Part shown: one piece after another, positions 57,601-64,000 of the stretch
How positions within the stretch are numbered: the first letter of the stretch is position 1
How the letters are laid out: every line of letters starts with the position of its first letter
From: Ceratotherium simum simum
Taxonomy: Eukaryota; Chordata; Mammalia; Perissodactyla; Rhinocerotidae
DNA: 64,000 nucleotides
NCBI RefSeq assembly: GCF_000283155.1
Contig: NW_004454216.1
Location: 12,641,640 to 12,705,639 of the forward strand
Direction of reading: 5' to 3'
Program-made: the position numbers and the translations under genes
Notes under the pieces: model-generated
What the model was told of the DNA's origin: nothing
Database searches by the model: none
What the model saw: only the letters and a program-made list of their open reading frames with translations

Positions 57601-57880
57601 TTAAAAAACTGAACATGCCACTATCATGTGATCAATGCATTCCCGGGCATTTATCCAGGAGAAAGGAAAACTAATTCACACAAAAACATGTTCACGAATG
57701 TTCACAGCAGCTTTATTCATAATAGCCCCCAAACTGGAAACAACCCAGATGCCTTTCAACAGGTGAATGGTTAAACAAACTGTGACATCTCCACATCATA
57801 GAATACTATTCAGCAATAAAAAAAGAACTACTGATACACACAATAACTTACACGAATCCCTGGAGGATTATGCCGCATGA
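54700..57880 (+). pseudogene. LINE-1 ORF2 relic with internal deletion
   Basis: L1 ORF2p is an endonuclease and reverse transcriptase. Endonuclease-region text runs from about 54710 ('attggcagtggattaaaaaacatgag') to about 55650. At about 55655 it jumps to 'tggtattaccctgatacaaaaccagacaaagac', within the reverse transcriptase, so the intervening half kilobase of the family sequence is missing. The catalytic Asp pair survives at 56221-56226 in the context YLDD rather than FADD. Many stops follow, and the end of ORF2 is near 57880. Confidence 0.8.
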
Positions 57881-58240
57881 AAAAAAGCCAATCTCAAAAG
57901 ACTACATGTTATATGACTTTATAACCTTCTTGAAATGACAAAATTGTAGAAATGGATGAGATTAGTGGTTGCAAACAGTTATGAAGGGGGTGGGGGCAAG
58001 AAGGAAGTGGATGTGGCTACAAAAAGAGCAACATGAGGGCTCTCTGAGGTGATGGAAATGTCTTGCACATTGACTGTATATACGTCAATACTCTCGTTGT
58101 GATATTTTACCATAGTTTTGGAAGAAGTGATCACCAGGGGAATATGGATACAGGGTACATGCGATCTCTGCATTATTTCTGATAACTGCATGTGAATTCA
58201 CAATGATCGCAAAATAAAAAGTTTAGTTAAAAAAATTACA

Positions 58241-58479
58241 AAGCAATACTACTAAAAACCAACAACAAACAAAAAACAGGTGAATAGTGTGTGCTTCTCC
58301 TCCCTGTCCTCGTGCCTTGGGTGGAGACTGTCTCCCCTGCAGGGCCTTAGTCAGCTTTTACTCTCGCTCTACACTCTTCCTTCTTGGATAGCATTCATTC
58401 TGGAGGCGTCAATCACCATATGCCCATGATCGCCAAATGTGTATTTGAAGCCAATTCCTCTCTTCTGAAGTCCAGATAT
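58241..58479. other. Unassigned spacer
   Basis: Sequence between L1 and L2; nothing else is recognised. Confidence 0.4.
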
Positions 58480-59225
58480 ATTTCACTGATAAATGAATAT
58501 CTCGATCCAGGTATCTTACAGGCACTTCAAGCTAGACATGAGTACATTTAAACACATCGTCTTTTCCCTGCAGCCCCCAGACCTGCTTCCTTTGGGGCTT
58601 TCCCTGTTTCCGCAGTGTCACTATATTGTCCAACGCACCCAGATGCTCATGCTAATGTGTGGTTTCCTCTGTCTCACTCTCACATATCTAGTCAACCTTA
58701 AAACACCGTTAATTCAAGTTCCTAAATACATGGTCAATCAGTCCCCTTTTTCCCACTTCCACTGCCACCACCTAGTCTAAGCTACCACTGTAACGTCTCT
58801 TGAATGATTTCTGCATCCCCATTTGTGCCTCCCTCAAAAGCAGCCCTCTTGTAGCAACCGGACTAACCCTTACAGAATGCAAATCCAAACACCTCACTCC
58901 CTAGCTGAAAACTTTTCAGTGGTACCCATGGCACTTGCCATCGTCTCATCAAAGCACACAAAATCTCACATATTCTGGTGTCCGCCTGCATCTACCATCC
59001 TTTTTGCTCTTTTCTAAACTCCAACCATAATAGATGCTTCTAGTTTCTCCTAGGCATCCTGGTCTTTCTCACCTCAGGGCCTTTGCACTTCCCCCTACCA
59101 TTCCCAGTCCAATGTACCTAATATCTATTCATCAGATCTTATCTTATCCATTACTTCCTCCAAGATGGATTTCCCTGAAGCCCTCAGACTAAGATAGGTC
59201 CCTTGTTAAACACATAAACCTATAC
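58480..59225 (+). repeat. L2 LINE 3' portion
   Basis: The order 'ctaccactgtaacgtctcttgaatgatttctgcatcccc', 'gcaaatccaaacacctcactccctagctgaaaacttttcagtgg', 'catcctggtctttctcacctcagggcctttgcacttcc' and 'ccattacttcctccaagatggatttccctgaagccc' tracks the L2 ORF2 end and 3' region for about 700 bp. Small open frames inside (58493-58780, 58823-59017) are relics without function. Confidence 0.8.
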
Positions 59226-59479
59226 AACTTCAAATACATCTAATTAAAGTATTTTAACAAAAATAATCAAATCTTAGATTCATGCAAAGATAATATCTAA
59301 GGTATAAACCAATATATTTCAATATATAAGTCACATATATTTGGTTTGGTGCTTTATTTAGGTTAATTTTGGCCTACTTGATAAGACACCTGACATCCAT
59401 TTTCTTTGAAGCTTTCTAAATGTGAAGTATAATAAAATTAAATTCTCCTAGTAAGAGGCTTTGCCATTCATAGTCAAAC
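59226..59479. other. Unassigned AT-rich sequence
   Basis: Nothing is recognised here. Confidence 0.45.
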
Positions 59480-59585
59480 TACGACTGTGATCTGATTTCC
59501 AACCTCCAGAACAGTGAGAAATAAACACTTGTTGCCTATAAGCTACCTAGTCTGTGATCTTTTGTCTTAGCAGCCTAAACCAGAA
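59480..59585 (+). mobile_element. Stub of 5' LTR of a MaLR element
   Basis: Only the last 100 bp or so is present: 'tccaacctccagaacagtgagaaataaacacttgttgcctataagctacctagtctgtgatc' and 'agcagcctaaaccagaagac'. It corresponds to the end of the 3' LTR at 61460-61561, so the 5' LTR has lost roughly its first two thirds. Confidence 0.75.
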
Positions 59586-61226
59586 GACTGGTACTGCAAG
59601 TATGGTGCTGCTGTAACAAATACCTGACGCAGCTTTGGAACTGGGTTAACAGGTAGAGGCTGGGAGAGTTCTGAAGTTTGAAGAGAGTTTAGAAAAAGCC
59701 TACGTAACCGTGACCAGACCGTTAAAAGCAATTCTGTTGAGGGCTCAGAAGGAGAACAGGAGAGCTACAGAAAGAGCCTCGATCTTCCTAGAGAATATCT
59801 AAGTGGTCGTGAACAGAATGTTCATGGAAATATGGACAGTAAAGGCCATTCTGATGAGGTCTCAGACGGAAACGAGGAACATGTTATTGGAAACTGGAGC
59901 AAATCCATCCTGGTTATAAAGTAGCAAAGAACGTGGCTGGACTATGTTCACGTCCTAGCATTTTGTGGAAGACAGAACCTGTGAGCAACGAAATTGGATA
60001 TCTGGCTGAACCTTTGTCTAAGCCAAGTGTTGAAGGTGTGGCTTGGCTTCTCTCAAATGCTTATAGTAGACTGCGAGAAGAAAAAACTGACTTAAAGACA
60101 GAATTTTTAATCAGAAAGGAAGCAGAAATTAAAAATTTGGAACATACTCAGCTTATCCATATTACAAAAAAATGAGAAAGCATGTTTGGAAGAGAACACT
60201 AAGGGTGTGGCCAAGAGACCTTTAGATAAGGAGATTAGCACTGGTGTGATGGCAGATGTAATCAGCTACCCAGCAGGAAAACAGCCAACTGGAACTAAAG
60301 AGGAGACAGGAGTGAATGAAGGTCAGCTGTCAGACTTAGGATTCACAGGATGGGACCATAGAGCTATTCTGCTGCAAATGTGCGATATTCTTCAAGACAA
60401 GGGAAGAAGGACCCCAAAGCGATTCAGATATCATCAGGGCTTCCTCCTCAGTTCAGAAGGGGCTAGGGCATCACCTGGGTTTCAACAGGCCAGAGGACCC
60501 CCCACTCAAAACCAGGGGAGCCAGATCCCTCTCCAGCAGAGCCATTGGGGAGGGGCTCCCTCCACCTAGATTTACAAACAATGGAGTTGCCTGGAGCTAC
60601 AGGGGCAGGACACAAGCTCAGGGCACGGGAGGGTGAGGCCACCACAGAGACCCCCACTAGCACAATGCCCAGCAGAGCTGTGGGGGTGAAGCTGCAGCTG
60701 CCCCACAACCCCAAACCACTAGAGCCACCGGTGAACCATTCCAGCCTGGGAAAGCTGCTGCAAAGCCATGGGGGCAGGGACGTCCTGAGTGTGTCCGGAA
60801 GGTGGGATGCCCGCCCCAGTGGGCCTGGTGGGCAAAGCATCCAGTTAAAGAGGATTATTCTGGAGCCTTAAGACTTGATGTTGTTTGCCCTAGTGGGTTT
60901 CGACTTGCTTGGGATCTATCATCCCTTTCTTTCCTATTTCTCCCTTTTGGATCCAGAGGGTTTAACTCCATGCCTGTCCCATCATTATATTTTGGAAGCA
61001 CATAACATGTTTGACTTCACAGGTTCACAGCCAGAGAGGAATTTGCCTCAGGATGAACCACACCTTGAGTCTCACCCATATCTGATGTAGATGATATTTA
61101 GATAAGACTTTGGACTTGAGACTTTTGAGTTGATGCTGGAACTAGTTAAGACTTTTGGGGCTACTGGGATGGAATGAATGTATTTTGCACGCAAGAAGGA
61201 CATGAATTTTGGGGGACGGGGCAAAA
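59586..61226 (+). mobile_element. MaLR (ERVL-MaLR) internal region
   Basis: The text 'tggtactgcaagtatggtgctgctgtaacaaatacctgacgcagctttggaactggg', 'gagggctcagaagg', 'gatgaggtctcagacgg' and 'ttggaaactggagcaaatcc' follows MST/MLT1/THE1-type internal sequence. It continues through 'ttgagttgatgctggaactagttaagacttttgggg' right up to the 3' LTR. MaLRs are non-autonomous relatives of ERV-L endogenous retroviruses; no polymerase or envelope is present. Confidence 0.85.
59933..60569 (+). pseudogene. Degenerate gag-like open frames of the MaLR
   Basis: Two successive frames, 80 codons (59933-60175) and 127 codons (60186-60569), lie in different phases in the MaLR internal region, where related elements carry a gag-derived frame. 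The phase change and stop between them show inactivation. They are relics of an old endogenous retroelement; assignment rests on position and nucleotide resemblance, not on a visible domain. Confidence 0.5.
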
Positions 61227-61561
61227 TGCTATGGTCTGAATGTCTGTGCCTCCCCAAAACCCATACGTTGAAATCCTAAAGCCCAGTGTGATGGTACTAG
61301 AAGGACCTCTGGGAGGTCTTAGGTCATGAGGGTGGAGCCCTCATAAATGGCATTAGCGCTTTTATAAAAGAGGGCTCCCTTGACCCTTCCAACAAATGAG
61401 GATGCAAGAAGTCTGGGACCCCGAAGAGGTCCCTCAGCTGGCCATGCTGGCACCCTGATCTCAGATGTCCAGCCTCCAGAACTATGAGAAAGAAATGTTT
61501 GTTGTTTATAAGTCACCCAGTCTGTGGTATTTGGTTACAGCAGCCTGAATGGACTAAAACA
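61227..61561 (+). mobile_element. 3' LTR of the MaLR element
   Basis: Starts with TG ('tgctatggtctgaatgtctgtgcctccccaaaacccatacgttgaaatcc'), contains 'tgatggtactagaaggacctctgggagg', 'catgagggtggagccctcataaa' and 'tccagcctccagaactatgagaaagaaatg', and ends 'ctgaatggactaaaaca', with the CA terminus. It is complete in outline (335 bp). Confidence 0.9.
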
Positions 61562-63115
61562 GACTGTTATTTATTATGAATACCTTAGCAACCAATACAC
61601 TATTTTCTTGCAATTCTTTGCCATTTTGTAGGCTTTAAGGGGAACTTCATATATACACAAACGTTTTTAGAGGTTAAGTTCACTGTGTAAAAAATAACAC
61701 ATGCTTTGTAAATAAATACCAAAAATTGACCCTGAAGTTTAGTTATCCCGCATTCTTTCTAAAGTTTGATGAGCTCCACCCAAGGTCTTAATAATAATAA
61801 AAAAAAATAACAAAGAAAAAAACACACAGGAAAATGACTGTTGGGATGTGCTGTGTAAAAAGCAGTTTGTTTGAAGCTTTAGAATGTCTATAAGTACTCT
61901 CTGAATAGTAATTTAGACACGTTAGGGTTTTAGATCTTTACATTTTAAAATTCTACAAGAAGTATTTGCAACGAATCTGTATCTCCCCGATCTCATGGTT
62001 TTTTCCAATATCCCATCTTTGATTTCAGATTAAATATGTGTACTGTGTACTGAGTACTACTCGAAAATTAACTAAATCTACTAGTAATCATACCTTCAAC
62101 TATTTGTCATATTACAGTTGAAAACTGTATGCTTCTGTATGGTTCATGGATACACGGCTCATGGTTCTGTGTACATTTAATCTTCACTTCCTGTTAAAAA
62201 CATCTGGTTAAAGGCATCATTCCGAAGCATAAAAATAATGAAGGGGTGACAAGAATGGATTTCAGGATATGAGCTAAGAGAAACAGCCATGTAAAAATAC
62301 AACCACTATTAACTGAAGTAATGTAAAATATGCTTAGAAAAACAGATGCTTGGGATTGCCGGAGCAAAAGAAGCAAGAGATGCTCAAAAAAGGCAGCTTC
62401 ACAGGGTTTTACTGTTGATATTTTGCCAGCCTCAGGTTAATAAAACCAGGTGTCTCCAAGCTGTGAAGGCGGACATACACTCAAACCTGTATCAACCGAA
62501 AGGCTGGAGGAGTAACCGCGTCTGATTGACTAAATTTACTTACAAGGCCTTTTTGTTTCAACCACTGCTATTGAAAACCTTTCTAAAATGTATTATGGCA
62601 CACTTTCTTGCTTTAGTAAGTGAACGGTATAGGAAGCCTAATTAAATCACTGGTGACCGCAGGTCTTACGCTATACATTAGGGTCAGCCCTGTTGTGAGC
62701 ATCAGTTTTCACTGGACCCTAATGAAGATTTGGACATTGGGCTAGATGTACACAGAGTGGCCTGAGGCTATTCCTTCTTCGGATCTCCTTTTTTCTTTAA
62801 CTAAATTGTTTACAAATCAATTTTTTAAAGGGGAGGAAAGGAGCTTATTTTCCTATAAGTCAAAAACAGGAAAAACAAACCTGGTTATCTGAGTTTTTAC
62901 CATATCACGGGAGCTTTTCTAAAGTAATAGGAATTCTTGAAAAATCTGTTCCATTTCAACACTTTTAGGGAAATGAGTGCCCAAGGGCAAGGCTGGGGAA
63001 AAAGAAAGGTAAAATCTAATTCCCATGAGGAGAAGAAAACACTACTGAAGAAAGCTGTGCAGTATCCGGTATTGACTAAGTATGCTTATGCAGTAAGCAT
63101 GCCATACACTAAGTA
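61562..63115. other. Unassigned AT-rich sequence
   Basis: A low-complexity A-rich run lies at 61790-61830. No repeat family or coding exon is confidently recognised. Confidence 0.45.
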
Positions 63116-63195
63116 CATGCCAAGCTCTAGGGCGGCAGCGAGCCTTTCCTGCCTGTGCCTCAGTTTCTCCATCTGCAAAATTAGGGGACCAGCCA
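63116..63195 (+). repeat. MIR fragment
   Basis: The stretch 'cctgtgcctcagtttctccatctgcaaaattaggggacc' matches the MIR core. Confidence 0.6.
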
Positions 63196-63465
63196 TTTAT
63201 GCCTCTCCCTTAACATATAAAAGCTTCCCACGCTGTGATTCATTACGAGCAAAGTGACATTACTCTACCATCAAGTGTGTGTGTGGGGGAAGGGGGGTAA
63301 TAACTTTCCAAGAGGAGCTAGGATGCCCAAACTCCTCAGATTACTATTTCTCTGTAGTTAATTTAGGAATGCTGGCTAGTCATTTCACTCTTTTTTTTAT
63401 TGTTTTGTGCAGAACACTCAATGAATAACAAATAAAGAGTTGACTGGGCTATATGTTAAGGGATT
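63196..63465. other. Unassigned sequence
   Basis: A short TG/G-rich run ('gtgtgtgtgggggaaggggggt') lies near 63276-63298; nothing else is recognised. Confidence 0.4.
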
Positions 63466-63677
63466 AAATATTAAATATCCTGGGGCCAGCCCCAGTGGCC
63501 TAATGGTTAAGTTCAGCATGCTTTGGTGGCCCAGGTTCGGTTCCCAGGCATGGACCTACACCACTCATGGCCATGCTGTGGTGGTGGCTCACATACAAAA
63601 AGTGGAAGATTGGCAATGGATATTAGCTCAGGGTGAATCTTCCTCAGCAAAAAAAATAAATAAAATATTAAATATCC
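63466..63677 (+). mobile_element. ERE SINE with 15-bp target-site duplication
   Basis: The element at 63481-63662 has the head 'tggggccagccccagtggcctaatggttaag', B box 'ggttcggttcccaggc', 'catggccatgctgtggtggtggctcacatac' and a single tail repeat ('tattagctcagggtgaatcttcctcagc'). The perfect duplication 'aaatattaaatatcc' is at 63466-63480 and 63663-63677. Confidence 0.95.
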
Positions 63678-63774
63678 CAAAAGAGACAGTGAAGCACCCA
63701 TGGAGGCTTGATCTCCTTTCAGTTTTCTTTGAAGTCTTATCCTAAATGACAAATGGCATCAGCCCTTGTGGTCT

Positions 63775-63895
63775 GACCCAGAGAGCACTGGAGTGGGCCC
63801 CAGCAGAGCTGGGTCTGGGTTCCAGCTCTGACAGTAGCGAACTGCATGCCCTTAGATAAGTCACCGGCTCATCTGCAAAATATTTTCTTCTATTC
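63775..63895 (+). repeat. MIR SINE fragment
   Basis: The stretch 'agagctgggtctgggttccagctctgacagtagcgaactgcatgcccttagataagtcaccggctcatctgcaaaatatt' follows the MIR left arm and core, with a short deletion in the core. Confidence 0.75.
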
Positions 63896-64000
63896 CTGTC
63901 ATTAAACAAAAACGCCATGACAAATTCAACACATTTCCTTTTAAAGTAAAGATATTAATTACACAAACAGTTCAGGAGAATGCCATGAGTATAATGTATT
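63896..64000. other. Unassigned AT-rich end of window
   Basis: Nothing is recognised in the last 100 bases. Confidence 0.45.

Larger units (their letters stand above)
52700..58240 (+). mobile_element. Near full-length ancient LINE-1 (L1M group)
   Basis: 5'UTR starts about 52700 ('gacattatatataaagcaatcataaaaagactctgaaaggtagg'), ORF1 region about 53640-54450, ORF2 relic about 54700-57880, and 3'UTR to about 58240, ending 'aaaataaaaagtttagtt', which fits the L1MB/MC type. Stops and frameshifts throughout make it inactive. Length is close to 5.5 kb, short of a full L1 mainly because of a deletion near 55655. Confidence 0.85.

Noticed and set aside
60463..60840. 125-codon minus-strand frame and 108-codon plus-strand frame
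   Set aside because: Overlap each other inside the MaLR internal region; GC-rich composition lowers stop frequency.
62544..62582. 39-base minus-strand segment with donor and acceptor signals
   Set aside because: Short; no supporting neighbours.
1..64000. CRISPR arrays, prokaryotic operons, rRNA, intact tRNA or snRNA genes
   Set aside because: None seen. Direct repeats are SINE tails and short tandem duplications; tRNA-like sequences are SINE heads.

Overview
This is nuclear DNA from a placental mammal, most likely a perissodactyl (horse, rhinoceros or tapir group). The decisive evidence is eleven copies of the tRNA-derived ERE SINE family, recognised by the 'ggggccggcc...ggttaag...ggttcggatccc' head and the 'gatgttagctcaggg...cttcctca' tail. 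Several have exact 12-16 bp target-site duplications. The sampled copies are mostly the forms I know as shared among perissodactyls; I see no clear copy of the abundant equid ERE1 form. This hints at a non-equid but does not settle it. Two runs of N (15059-15254 and 47132-48085) show a draft assembly, and both abut ERE copies.

No intact protein-coding gene can be supported. Every ATG-initiated open frame free of N is under 160 codons, none shows a domain I recognise, and many lie inside transposons. The window reads as intergenic or intronic. The best hint of a host gene is a 73-bp segment at 16385-16457 on the minus strand with good splice signals and an open frame. A CpG-rich patch near 2.1-2.3 kb could be a last exon or a regulatory patch. 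Both are tentative.

Layout: 0-6 kb is mostly unique AT-rich sequence with MIR and L2 relics and one CpG patch. 6.2-7.3 kb holds an ERE, a Tigger-like DNA transposon remnant and MIR. 7.4-12.4 kb is unassigned. 12.4-21.8 kb is a repeat mosaic: L1, MIR and L2 fragments, an ERE pair facing across a gap, a MIR split by an L1, and a 0.4-kb tRNA-Glu-headed SINE. 22-31 kb is mainly unique, with MaLR-type LTRs at 25.3 and 27.6 kb. 31.1-32.6 kb is a nest of three EREs and an L1 end. 33-45 kb is mainly unique, with a CTCF-like motif, a striking TTAA-bounded hairpin at 34956-35082, a CR1/L3-like relic and sparse MIR. 45-50 kb has ERE, MER5A, the second gap, an LTR and MIRs. 50.3-58.2 kb is two plus-strand LINE-1 elements, one with a large internal deletion and one with 5'UTR, ORF1 and ORF2 relics. 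58.5-59.2 kb is L2. 59.5-61.6 kb is a MaLR endogenous retroelement with a stub 5' LTR and a full 3' LTR. 61.6-64 kb is unique apart from MIR pieces and a final ERE.

The elements do not form a pathway. What can be read is insertion history: L2, MIR and CR1 relics are oldest, DNA transposons, MaLR LTRs and L1 followed, and ERE SINEs are youngest. The best candidate for something undescribed is the hairpin at 34956-35082; the tRNA-Glu-headed SINE at 21105-21516 is second.
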